Notes under the pieces: model-generated
Told to the model about the DNA's origin: nothing
The model's database searches: none
What the model saw: the letters and a program-made list of their open reading frames with translations, nothing else
In this document: piece by piece, positions 43,706 to 51,733 of the stretch
Layout: each line of letters starts with the position of its first letter
Position numbering within the stretch: position 1 is the first letter of the stretch
NCBI GenBank assembly: GCA_021783175.1
Contig: JAJXUF010000009.1
Span: 3,115-67,114, forward strand
DNA length: 64,000 nucleotides
Origin: Pseudomonadota bacterium
GTDB lineage: Bacteria; Pseudomonadota; Gammaproteobacteria; Acidiferrobacterales; UBA6901
Direction of reading: 5' to 3'
Translations under genes and position numbers: made by a program

Positions 43706-43760
43706 GCTCGCAGCTTGGATTCGGCCGCGACTCGCAGCGCGCTCAATGTCAACGCGGTAC
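43388..43760 (+). pseudogene. replication-relaxation-type protein, truncated and frameshifted
   Basis: The frame ATNNKNPKTARFVRLAGRRA, MIRLSAVDRGFLQDLARLQL, ISSDLGDRRHVGQPKRASAR and LLSRLDATGLLTGKSLYQ is the winged-helix N-terminus also seen at 16.0 kb. One extra base after the LYQH codons shifts the reading to GFAPLRMYQFATGSQ, after which the family pattern is lost. The usual ATG appears to be ACG. It is thus a dead remnant immediately upstream of the secretion operon, retaining a TATAAT-like box about 40 bp before the frame. Confidence 0.55.
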
Positions 43761-43938
43761 TGCTGCCCACGTGCTTTGGACCAGGCCGGGTCCTGATCGC
43801 GACCTCGCCCTGGTGCGCGCGCAAGGACATCGAGCTCAAGCGCCGGAGGGCACGCCTGAGGCGACAACGCCGTTGCTGACCCGGCTTGATGGGTGTGGGA
43901 ATTTGACTGGTACATCACAAAACGGAGGTTTCACGCAC

Positions 43939-44244
43939 ATGAAGGCGAAGTCCCGCTACCTGCTCCCCGCACTGACCCTACTGCTGCCGCTCGCGGCCCA
44001 CGCCCTGACGCTCCCGAACTACGCCCAGGGCGGCGATCTCGCCAGCACACTGCAAACCAAGGGCAAGGCCGTCACCGATATCCTGGCGCTCGTCGCCTCC
44101 ATCGTCTCGATCATGGGCATCGTCATCGGCGGCATCAAGATCGGTGGCGGCGATCCCGATGGCGGCAAACGCTGGGTGGTGAGCGGCATCCTGGGGCTCG
44201 TGATCGCCGGCAGCGTCTACGGCATCGCGGCACTCGTCGTCTGA
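43939..44244 (+). CDS. VirB2/TrbC-like pilin subunit
   Basis: A 101-residue protein from ATG 43939, with GGAGG ten bases upstream. A signal peptide (MKAKSRYLLPALTLLLPLAA HA) is followed by a short mature protein with two hydrophobic helices, ILALVASIVSIMGIVIGGIK and WVVSGILGLVIAGSVYG, separated by a small charged loop. That two-helix topology and size are those of type IV secretion pilins. The stop overlaps the start of the VirB3/VirB4 gene (TGATG). It is the first intact gene of the secretion operon. Confidence 0.8.
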   Translation: MKAKSRYLLPALTLLLPLAAHALTLPNYAQGGDLASTLQTKGKAVTDILALVASIVSIMGIVIGGIKIGGGDPDGGKRWVVSGILGLVIAGSVYGIAALVV

Positions 44245-46898
44245 TGGGCGCGTTCAATCGCCGCTTCCAGCCGAAGGAACTCTTCGGCATTCCCCTCTAC
44301 GTCGCCGTGGGGGGCGGCGGCGCCCTCGTGTTCGGCGTATTTTCGCTGCTGTTGCCCACCGTGCTCAAACTCGTGACCGTTCCGCTCACACTCGCCGCGC
44401 TTTCCGTCGCCGCCGTGGCGACGCGCCTCGGCGATGATTTGCCGCTCGCTTCCCTGATCTGGCGCGGCCGGCGCGTCGAGCCGGGACGCCGGACGACCGA
44501 GGTGCCTCAGGTCGCGCGGCGCCGCTACGCGGATCTTTACACCTGGTCGCACCCGTATGGCGAATACGTCATCGCGCACGCCGACGGCGCCGTCTCGATC
44601 ATGATCGAATGGTCCGGGATCGATGGCGAAATGCTCACCGACACCGAGCGCGCCCAGCGCTTCGCCGACCTCTATACGCTGCTCGGCTCGATTGGGACCG
44701 GCTGCTGCGCCGAATTTCATCTGTGGCGCGAGGCGGATGCGTCGCTTGCCGACGAATATCTGGCACGGAATGCGGATATCGCCCGTGGGCGCGGCCTCGC
44801 GGTCCCGATACGCGAGGCCATGGCGGCGCATCTGGGTCCGTATGGCATGAGCAATGAAGTCGCCCTCGTGTTGACCCGCTTGCCCGGGCGGCAGGACTGG
44901 CTCACGACCGTGATGGAGATTTTCGGGCTCGGCGCGCGGCGGCGCCTGGTGAACCAGGCGACTCATGCGGAAGCACTCGTGCAGCGCGCACGCATCCTCA
45001 CCGCCAAGCTTCCCGGCGCGCGGGTCGTGGATACGGCGACCTACCTAGCGCGCGTGGTGCAAAGCCACGACCGCGACGCCTTTGCGCGCGGCGCGCGCTG
45101 GCGTTGCGAGCCGCGGATGGATCTCGCCGAGCAGCTGCTGCGCGAGGCGCCGCGCCTCGAAGGCCGTCGGGTGCGGGTGGGCGGCGCGCTGACGAAGGTG
45201 CTCTATGTCTATCTCTACCCGGACGCGGCGCCTGCGTGGTTCATTGGCATGGCGGCGCTGCCGATCCCGATGCACGTCTGCCAGGTGGTGATGCCTGTCG
45301 ACACCAAGCAGAGCCTCAGAGCGTCCGAGCGCGCCAGCGATCTCGCGGAAGGGTCGATGGGCCGGCGCGGACGCTCGGTCGCCCGGCAAACGCTGCTCGA
45401 CCTCGCCGGATTCCAGGGCTTCGTCACGTCAAATGGCCTCAGCATCTACAAGAACGCCTACCTCGTGCATCTGCACGGCGACGCCGACGAACTCGACGAA
45501 CAGGAGCGCGTGCTCACCGACTGGATCGAATCGGGCGGCGGTCAGGTGCGTGCCGCCGACTACGCGCAGCTGCCCTACTTCCGCGCGGGCCAGCCCGGGC
45601 AAGGTTATCGTGCGCCGATCCTGCGAACCGATCACACCTGGCAGATCGCCCACATGGCGCCGGTGCAGGTCTATCGCCAGGGCGAACGGAACCCTGAGTC
45701 GCTGCGCCTGGGGGCGTCGGGAACACTCATCGGTTTCGGACTCTCGACCCAGAGCGTGCCGCATTCGTTCACCGTCGCGATCACCGGCGGCGGCAAGGGC
45801 GTCGAAAAGGTCGCGACGATCGCCGAGACCTACCCGTTCGGCATCGACTGGTACATCGCCGAGATTGGTGGATCCTATAAATGGGTGGTCGAGGGTTTCG
45901 ACGGTGTGTACTCGAAGATCGACCCGATGTCGACCGTGGTGAATCCCCTGCCGCCCTTTTCCGTCGCCGACGCCAACGCGACCTACCCGCTCAATGCGGT
46001 CGTCGCCGGCGGCACCGTCAACGCGCTCTCGTTCCTGCTGCTCGACGGCGAGATGGAGTTGTCGGCACACCAGACCGCCGCCGCGCAGGCGGCCCTGCAG
46101 CGGCTCTACGCGATCCCCGACGCGACGCGCCCCGCGCCGACCTTGCCGGACTTCCTCGCCAGGCTCGAGGATTGCGCGGACGAACTCGAGAGCGAGCCGC
46201 AGCGCCACGCTGCCCGCGCCATGGCGCACAACCTGTCCAGTTTCCTCGATACCACCGAGGGACGAGTCTTTGCCAACGACGACAACCTGGTATTGAGCGA
46301 AGGCATCACCGGTGTCGATCTCAAGGAGGTCGACCGTGCGAGCCCGAAGCTGCTCAAGTTCTACCTCGTCTTTCTGGCGCTGCGCTTCAACCATCTCGCC
46401 TTCGCTCGTCGCAACCCGGCGCGCGTGCTGCTCGACGAGATGCACAAGTTCGTCGCGATCGCCCCCCAGGTCATGGGCCGCCTCATTGCCGAACTCGCGC
46501 GCATGGGACGCAAGGACGCCGCGGCCATCGATCTCGTGACCCAGGGCATCACCGAAATCGACGTGATCGAGGCCGAGATCCTGAACTCGATGCCGCTGCG
46601 TACGCTGCTCTACCGTTCGGACGGCTGGGAGGAGATCGCCGGGCGCATCGCCATGCCGGCCGGACCGCTTTCGATCTGGAAGTCCTTCCCCTACCCGCTC
46701 GCGCTACCATACCGGCCGGCGATCAAGAGTGTCGGCCAGGACTATTACAACCTGCACGGCACTTTCCCCAAGATCGTCCTCGACCTCGCCGCCACGAGTC
46801 CGCGGGATCTCGACTTGAAGGACGACATCGGGGCACGCATCACCGATCCCCTGGAACGCCTGCGCGCGTTCCGTCATCACCAGGAGCAAACTCAATGA
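44244..46898 (+). CDS. virB4: VirB3-VirB4 fusion ATPase of type IV secretion
   Basis: An 884-residue protein from ATG 44244. Residues ~10-60 contain two hydrophobic segments (IPLYVAVGGGGALVFGVFSL) as in VirB3, fused to a VirB4/CagE-type body. At ~512-522 the P-loop region reads AITGGGKGVEKVATIAETYP: the GK is followed by Gly instead of Ser/Thr. Walker B is VLLDEMHKFV (Asp731-Glu732), and RNPA/RMGRKDAAAIDLVTQG supplies later motifs. VirB4 energises pilus assembly and secretion at the inner membrane. The weakened Walker A may be a family trait or a loss of function. Confidence 0.85.
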   Translation: MGAFNRRFQPKELFGIPLYVAVGGGGALVFGVFSLLLPTVLKLVTVPLTLAALSVAAVATRLGDDLPLASLIWRGRRVEPGRRTTEVPQVARRRYADLYTWSHPYGEYVIAHADGAVSIMIEWSGIDGEMLTDTERAQRFADLYTLLGSIGTGCCAEFHLWREADASLADEYLARNADIARGRGLAVPIREAMAAHLGPYGMSNEVALVLTRLPGRQDWLTTVMEIFGLGARRRLVNQATHAEALVQRARILTAKLPGARVVDTATYLARVVQSHDRDAFARGARWRCEPRMDLAEQLLREAPRLEGRRVRVGGALTKVLYVYLYPDAAPAWFIGMAALPIPMHVCQVVMPVDTKQSLRASERASDLAEGSMGRRGRSVARQTLLDLAGFQGFVTSNGLSIYKNAYLVHLHGDADELDEQERVLTDWIESGGGQVRAADYAQLPYFRAGQPGQGYRAPILRTDHTWQIAHMAPVQVYRQGERNPESLRLGASGTLIGFGLSTQSVPHSFTVAITGGGKGVEKVATIAETYPFGIDWYIAEIGGSYKWVVEGFDGVYSKIDPMSTVVNPLPPFSVADANATYPLNAVVAGGTVNALSFLLLDGEMELSAHQTAAAQAALQRLYAIPDATRPAPTLPDFLARLEDCADELESEPQRHAARAMAHNLSSFLDTTEGRVFANDDNLVLSEGITGVDLKEVDRASPKLLKFYLVFLALRFNHLAFARRNPARVLLDEMHKFVAIAPQVMGRLIAELARMGRKDAAAIDLVTQGITEIDVIEAEILNSMPLRTLLYRSDGWEEIAGRIAMPAGPLSIWKSFPYPLALPYRPAIKSVGQDYYNLHGTFPKIVLDLAATSPRDLDLKDDIGARITDPLERLRAFRHHQEQTQ

Positions 46899-47545
46899 AG
46901 CCCATCTTGTGGCTGCCCGCCGCGGCATTGCTGTTCGTTTTGGAGCCGGCTCATGCCTTCTGGGGCATCGGCGACGTCGTGTACAACCCGACCGAGTACG
47001 GCCAGTTCGGGAAAACGATCGAACAGGGCAAACAGCTCTACGACGCGTCGGTCAGGCAGCTCGACAGCCTCGCCAGCATCGAAAGGTCGATGAACGAGGC
47101 CAACCAGGCCTACCAGAACCTGCGCACGCTGAACTTGAGTGAGCTCTGGCAGAACCTGCAGCCGGGGATGAGCCTGCACGGCACGACCACCCCGATCGCC
47201 ACGCTGCGCGCGGAGATCGCGAACAGCCAAAACGGCGTGACGCACGACGCGGGTTATATCCGCTACCAGCTGCAGCAGCTCGATCAGCTCGACAGGCTCG
47301 CTGTGGTGCAGCAGGCCTCGGCGGGCGACAACCAGAAGGCCTCGGCGACACCGCAACCGGCGCAAAGCGCGCAGATCACCGCGGCCTCGACCTCGGCGCT
47401 TGCGGCACTGGCCGCGAGCGAGGAGCGACGGCGCACCGAACAGGACTTCGCGCGGGCGAGCGCGCAGCAGGGGGCCATCGACCACTTCAACGATACCTCG
47501 CTCTACGACGCCATCGGTGGCGGCGCGCGGGCGTCGGGGCACTGA
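46895..47545 (+). CDS. VirB5-like minor pilin/periplasmic protein
   Basis: A 216-residue protein whose ATG overlaps the VirB4 stop. Signal peptide MKPILWLPAAALLFVLEPAH A, then a helical, Gln/Asn-rich mature part (IEQGKQLYDASVRQLDSLAS, YIRYQLQQLDQLDRLAVVQQ). This is the usual composition of VirB5/TraC-type proteins. The C-terminus is a low-complexity Ala/Ser/Gln stretch. It lies between VirB4- and VirB6-like genes as VirB5 does in vir operons. Confidence 0.75.
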   Translation: MKPILWLPAAALLFVLEPAHAFWGIGDVVYNPTEYGQFGKTIEQGKQLYDASVRQLDSLASIERSMNEANQAYQNLRTLNLSELWQNLQPGMSLHGTTTPIATLRAEIANSQNGVTHDAGYIRYQLQQLDQLDRLAVVQQASAGDNQKASATPQPAQSAQITAASTSALAALAASEERRRTEQDFARASAQQGAIDHFNDTSLYDAIGGGARASGH

Positions 47546-47548
47546 GCG

Positions 47549-48682
47549 ATGGACAGCCTGTCGGGATTTCTCAAGCTGCTGTTCGATTTCTCGCCGATCT
47601 TCAAGGTCGAGCACGACCTCGCGACCATGATCGCCGCTTCCGTGACGCCGGTGCTGCTCATCGTCGCGATCTACATCCGCGTCATGGAAACCCAGGTCGA
47701 CGCCATCGTGAGCGGCGGCAAGTGGGGGCACGCACTCAAGGACATCGTGCTCTGGACCGTCGTGCTCGGGAGTTATTTCGCGATAGGGAACTACCTCATC
47801 GATCTCGCCAATCCGATCTATGCCTGGTTCGACGGCAAGGGGTCGATCGACCTCGTGATGAAGACCTTCAGCGATCTCAAAGCCGCGAACAGCAAGAACC
47901 TCGATTTGGGGAGCGCGATGACGGCCGTGCTGGGCGGCTCGCTCTACGTGCTCGTCACGGGCTTTCTCTACTACATCAGCCTCGCGGTCGTAAGCTTCGT
48001 TTCGGTGTTTCTGGCGATCGCGCACGCCATCCTGTTCGGCCTGGCGCTTTGCTGGGGACTCGTCGCGATTCCGATCTCGATCTCCGAGCGGTTGCGCATC
48101 CTGCGCGGCTGGGCCTACCTCACCGGGCTCGTCATCTCCTGGCCGATCGTGCAGGGATTGCTCACGGCGATGTTCACCGGTCTTTTTCTCCATGCCGCGA
48201 CGCAGATGCAGACTCCCCAGGCCAACGCCGTCTTCCAGCTCGGTGACCTGCAGCTCCTCTTCGCGATCCTGCACCTCGTGTTCACGGCGGTCCTCGTGGC
48301 CGCCCCGTTCGTCGCCAACGCGCTCGTGGCCAATTCGCCCACGGCCGCCGCGGCCGTGGCACCGTTCGTGAGTGCCGCGATCGCCGCCGGGGTCGCCACC
48401 GCCACCGCCACGAAGGAGGGCGGCAACGCACTGCGCACTCGCATCCAGGGCATCACACCGACCGCTCCCGCGGGCGCAGTCCCGCGGGCTCGCTCGGCGT
48501 TGCTTTCGGGTACTGCCGCGATGCAGACGGGCTCGACACCCCGGTCGGGCAGCGCCGTAAGCGGCGCGTCGAATAATCCTTCGGGCCCCGATGCGTCGGC
48601 CGCCGGCTCGCACCAGGCCCGACCAGCGCACCCGGGGCCCATTGCCAACCCACTGCGCCGCACCCGGAAGGAGACGCCGTGA
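47549..48682 (+). CDS. virB6: VirB6/TrbL-like inner-membrane channel protein
   Basis: A 377-residue polytopic protein with about six hydrophobic segments, e.g. IAASVTPVLLIVAIYIRVME, YLIDLANPIYAWF, LVTGFLYYISLAVVSFVSVF and LAIAHAILFGLALCWGLVAI. The C-terminal ~90 residues are Ala/Ser/Pro/Gly-rich and probably disordered in the cytoplasm. VirB6/TrbL proteins form the inner-membrane part of the DNA channel. It starts three bases after the VirB5-like stop and overlaps the VirB8-like gene by GTGA. Confidence 0.85.
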   Translation: MDSLSGFLKLLFDFSPIFKVEHDLATMIAASVTPVLLIVAIYIRVMETQVDAIVSGGKWGHALKDIVLWTVVLGSYFAIGNYLIDLANPIYAWFDGKGSIDLVMKTFSDLKAANSKNLDLGSAMTAVLGGSLYVLVTGFLYYISLAVVSFVSVFLAIAHAILFGLALCWGLVAIPISISERLRILRGWAYLTGLVISWPIVQGLLTAMFTGLFLHAATQMQTPQANAVFQLGDLQLLFAILHLVFTAVLVAAPFVANALVANSPTAAAAVAPFVSAAIAAGVATATATKEGGNALRTRIQGITPTAPAGAVPRARSALLSGTAAMQTGSTPRSGSAVSGASNNPSGPDASAAGSHQARPAHPGPIANPLRRTRKETP

Positions 48683-49326
48683 CCGACAGCGCCGATGAAC
48701 CTCTCAAAATCACTGCGAACGAACTGCTGGCGAAGCATGGCCCGGCCGGCTGGCTTGTGCGCCGGCTCCAGACTTATGCCCTGCTCGGCTGGATACTGTT
48801 TGGCGTGACGCTCACGCTGCATTTTGTGACGGTCCTGGTGGGCACGATCGCGCCGCGCCCGATCGTCGCCGTGGATGCGAGCGGACGGGTACTCGGAACG
48901 CTGGAGTATCTGAGTCCGACGACACGCACCGACCAGGATATTCTCGCCGCCAGCATGCGCTTCGCGGACGATTATCTGTCGCTCAACAGCGCCACGATCT
49001 TCAACGACTATGCCACCGCCATGAACATGATGGCGCCGCCCCTGTTGAAGGCAACGGAAGAGGCGCTGCACCACGACACCTACCTTGCGCGCGTCGCGGC
49101 ATCGCACACGCACTCCTGGATCGAGTGGGCCGACGGCGACGCCGCCCCGCGCATCCTGAGTCGCCACGGGCTCGATGCGCAGGTGCGCCTGCGCGGGACA
49201 CTATTCGTCGAAGGACCCGGCGGCCAGGTGCAAAAGCCGTTCGACATGACCCTCGACACGCGCGCCGTGGCGCGTAACAGCTTCAACACCGCAGGGCTTG
49301 AAATCCTGGCCCGGAGGGACCACTGA
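48679..49326 (+). CDS. virB8: VirB8-like inner-membrane protein
   Basis: A 215-residue bitopic protein from GTG 48679. One transmembrane segment at about 34-56 (ALLGWILFGVTLTLHFVTVL) follows a short cytoplasmic tail. The periplasmic part starts with APRPIVAVDASGRVLGTLEY and has the NTF2-like fold pattern of VirB8/TraE. VirB8 is a nucleating component of the secretion complex. Gene order after VirB6 and before VirB9/B10 is canonical. Confidence 0.82.
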   Translation: MTDSADEPLKITANELLAKHGPAGWLVRRLQTYALLGWILFGVTLTLHFVTVLVGTIAPRPIVAVDASGRVLGTLEYLSPTTRTDQDILAASMRFADDYLSLNSATIFNDYATAMNMMAPPLLKATEEALHHDTYLARVAASHTHSWIEWADGDAAPRILSRHGLDAQVRLRGTLFVEGPGGQVQKPFDMTLDTRAVARNSFNTAGLEILARRDH

Positions 49327-50222
49327 TGCGCTCGATAGTGATTGCTTGCGCCCTATTCCTGCTGGCGGGCGCCGTCCAGGCGGCGCCGCGCATCGACCGC
49401 ATCACCTTGCGCCGGCACACGCTCCTAAGCCTCACCATTCCCTACGACCAGGGTATCCGGTTCACCTTCCCGTTCATCCTGGATGAGCGCGATGACTACG
49501 TGCCGTTCACGCTCAACATCACGAACCCGGTGTTCACGTTCGTGCGCGAGGCCGGGCGCAACTTCTTCGTCATCAGCCCGCGCGTGCCGCAGGACGCACC
49601 GCGCGGCGCGCAGTATATTGGAGACGCCTTCATCACCGCTGCCGGCTATGAAGTCACCATCGAGCTGCACGCCGTGCCGCAGGGCGCGGCCCCTTATACG
49701 GACGTGGTCTTCGCGCTTGGGCCCAAGGATCGCGAGGATCTGATCCAGCGCGCGATCGCGCAGCGCACCCAGGCGCTCGAGGCGGCGTATCGGCAGAAAC
49801 TCGCAGGCCTCGACCATCTGGCCGATGAGAAGGCGCTGGCCCGCATCGGGCACTTGGCGATCTCTCGCCCGGATCACATCCGCATCAAACAGGAGCAGGA
49901 TATGAAGCTGCCCAACGGCGACAGGCTATCGCTCTTCGTCGACGAGGCGCTGACCTACGGACCCTACACGACGTTCGTATTTGACGTGTCGACGGACAGC
50001 AACACCCAGCACGTCGACATCCTCGACGCCAAGCTCTTCACGGTCGATCACGGCACCTCGCAGATTCGTCCGATCGACGCCGGCAAGGACGTGCCCCCAC
50101 GGGTCGATCCGGAAGATCAGGTGAAGGGTACGCTCACCACACTCACCGCCGACCTCGATCCCAAGAACGTGCTGCAACTCGAACTCCTGACTGATCGCGG
50201 CACGGTGACTGCGAAATGGTAA
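49326..50222 (+). CDS. virB9: VirB9/TraK-like periplasmic/outer-membrane-complex protein
   Basis: A 298-residue exported protein: MRSIVIACALFLLAGAVQA is the signal peptide. The mature part is beta-rich (RFTFPFILDERDDYVPFTLN, TFVREAGRNFFVISPRVP) as in VirB9/TraK, which form the ring around the VirB10 channel. Overlap TGATG with VirB8 and ATG of the VirB10-like gene six bases before its stop show tight coupling. Assignment rests on order and general composition; sequence similarity to VirB9 by eye is moderate. Confidence 0.75.
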   Translation: MRSIVIACALFLLAGAVQAAPRIDRITLRRHTLLSLTIPYDQGIRFTFPFILDERDDYVPFTLNITNPVFTFVREAGRNFFVISPRVPQDAPRGAQYIGDAFITAAGYEVTIELHAVPQGAAPYTDVVFALGPKDREDLIQRAIAQRTQALEAAYRQKLAGLDHLADEKALARIGHLAISRPDHIRIKQEQDMKLPNGDRLSLFVDEALTYGPYTTFVFDVSTDSNTQHVDILDAKLFTVDHGTSQIRPIDAGKDVPPRVDPEDQVKGTLTTLTADLDPKNVLQLELLTDRGTVTAKW

Positions 50223-51070
50223 GGCGCGCGCCGTTCCTGGTCCTCGCGATTGTTATCATCGCGGCGCACGCGGACGGCATTACGCCTGACGAGTTGCGCG
50301 ATCTCGCGACCCAACAAGAACATGAGAGCGCCGTGCGTGCCGGGGAGCTCGATACGGCCACACCGGAGACGGCATTGCCTGCCGCTCGACGCGACGCGCG
50401 CCCGCTTTCCACCACCGGGAGCCCCAAGCACGATGCGCCCGGCGTCGCTGCCCCGGCAGGCACGCGAGGGCGCGCCGGTGTGGCCTCGCACGGGCCGAGC
50501 GCCGGCGTCTATGCGCCTCGCGGGGCGATCCTGTCCGACGCGGTCACGGTGCAGAATGTCTACGGCATCCACCTGGGTACGTGGATGCGCGGGCAGCTCA
50601 CGCGCAATGTCTCGAGCGCGGAACCCGGGTTGGTCGAAATCACCCTCACCAATGATGTGATCGGCGACCGGCGCGTGCTGCCCGCCGGCACGACGTTCTT
50701 TGCGCGCCAGGCATTGAACGACGCAACGAAGCGCATGGAGCTTTTCGTCGAAAAGGGGATCACGCCGGACGGCAACGAGTTTGCGGTGAAGGGGATCGTG
50801 TACGACCTGCAACGGATATCGGGACTGCCCGGCATCATCACGGTGAATCAACACAACCTGCTCCGGCACGGCGCCGAGAAGGGTCTCGCGGCGGCCGTCG
50901 GGGGGGTTGCCGACAGTCTCGTTTCGTCGAGTCCCATCGCGAGCGCCGGGGCGACCGCGACCCAGACCATGCTGAATGACACGGATCCGGCGGTCAATTA
51001 TAATGCGACGACCTCGGTGATCTACGTCTCACCGCAGAGTCTCGAGATCCGGGTTGATGCCGACTTCTGA
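50216..51070 (+). CDS. virB10: VirB10/TrbI-like protein
   Basis: A 284-residue protein. The N-terminus has one hydrophobic segment (APFLVLAIVIIAAHA), followed by a Pro/Ala/Arg-rich linker of ~80 residues and a ~190-residue C-terminal domain typical of VirB10: ILSDAVTVQNVYGIHLGTWM, LVEITLTNDVIGDRRVLPAG TTFFARQ, and SGLPGIITVNQHNLL. VirB10 links inner and outer membrane and gates the channel. It lacks the long cytoplasmic N-terminus of classic VirB10 and is short for the family (usually 370-450). It is the last core secretion gene here. Confidence 0.85.
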   Translation: MVRRAPFLVLAIVIIAAHADGITPDELRDLATQQEHESAVRAGELDTATPETALPAARRDARPLSTTGSPKHDAPGVAAPAGTRGRAGVASHGPSAGVYAPRGAILSDAVTVQNVYGIHLGTWMRGQLTRNVSSAEPGLVEITLTNDVIGDRRVLPAGTTFFARQALNDATKRMELFVEKGITPDGNEFAVKGIVYDLQRISGLPGIITVNQHNLLRHGAEKGLAAAVGGVADSLVSSSPIASAGATATQTMLNDTDPAVNYNATTSVIYVSPQSLEIRVDADF

Positions 51071-51126
51071 TAGGCGGTTGCCCCAAGGATAGGGGTCTCC
51101 AAAAAACAACGCTCAAGGACGAGATC

Positions 51127-51708
51127 ATGCTCCGCTCGATATTCTCTTTCATTCTCCTGCTCACCGCTTGCAGTGTCAGTGCCGTGGCGAGTGCCGATGA
51201 CGCCATGCGCTTCGGTATCTCGCCGAACGTCTCCGGTTTCTATCTCCATGATCCGGATGGACCCACCGCGAACGGCAGCGCCTTCACGCCACTCTCCGGC
51301 CTCCTGATTGCCACGGCGGGCCGGGACGCGCGAGTCCTCGTCCACGCCCAGTACGACAAGTTCTCGGTGTCCGCCTCGCCCGCCGAGATCGGGGAAAACG
51401 TCACCCGGGTCGGCGGCGATATTTCCTATCAGATCCTCTTTCGTCTCTCTCGCGCCTGGAAACCGTGGGGCGGTATCGGACTGGGTTACGCGCTGGAAAA
51501 GTACACGACGCGCTACACCGTCACTCCTCTCGGGCACCTTGCGACGCAGTACCCGGATCGCGACGTGAATAGCCTGTCGGTCGTGCTGAACACAAGCACG
51601 GAGTGGCGCATCAACCGCGACTGGTCGATGGGTGCCCATCTGCAATTTGAACAGCCGCTCAATAGTGGTGCGAACGTGCTGCGGCTGGGGTTGTACTTCG
51701 TTTACTAA
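51127..51708 (+). CDS. small outer-membrane beta-barrel-like protein
   Basis: A 193-residue exported protein with signal peptide (MLRSIFSFILLLTACSVSAV ASA) and an alternating pattern of aromatic-ended strands: FGISPNVSGFYLHD, VLVHAQYDKFSVSA, KPWGGIGLGYALEKYTTRY, and the terminal LRLGLYFVY ending in an aromatic residue. Such patterns are those of OmpW/OmpA-like eight-stranded barrels. AAGGA seven bases before the ATG. It is probably co-transcribed with the secretion genes; role unknown, perhaps an outer-membrane partner of the conjugation apparatus. Confidence 0.7.
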   Translation: MLRSIFSFILLLTACSVSAVASADDAMRFGISPNVSGFYLHDPDGPTANGSAFTPLSGLLIATAGRDARVLVHAQYDKFSVSASPAEIGENVTRVGGDISYQILFRLSRAWKPWGGIGLGYALEKYTTRYTVTPLGHLATQYPDRDVNSLSVVLNTSTEWRINRDWSMGAHLQFEQPLNSGANVLRLGLYFVY

Positions 51709-51733
51709 AACATAACGTCGAGGAGAAGAAGGG

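Noticed and set aside
45429..46445. 338-codon minus-strand frame opposite virB4
   Set aside because: Antisense shadow of a clear VirB4 ATPase; composition is repetitive and no ribosome binding site is seen.
46892..48631. Long minus-strand frame (579 codons) opposite the VirB5/VirB6 genes
   Set aside because: High-GC antisense artefact: Arg/His/Asp/Glu-rich low-complexity product and no family, while the plus strand has coupled genes with signal peptide and membrane segments.
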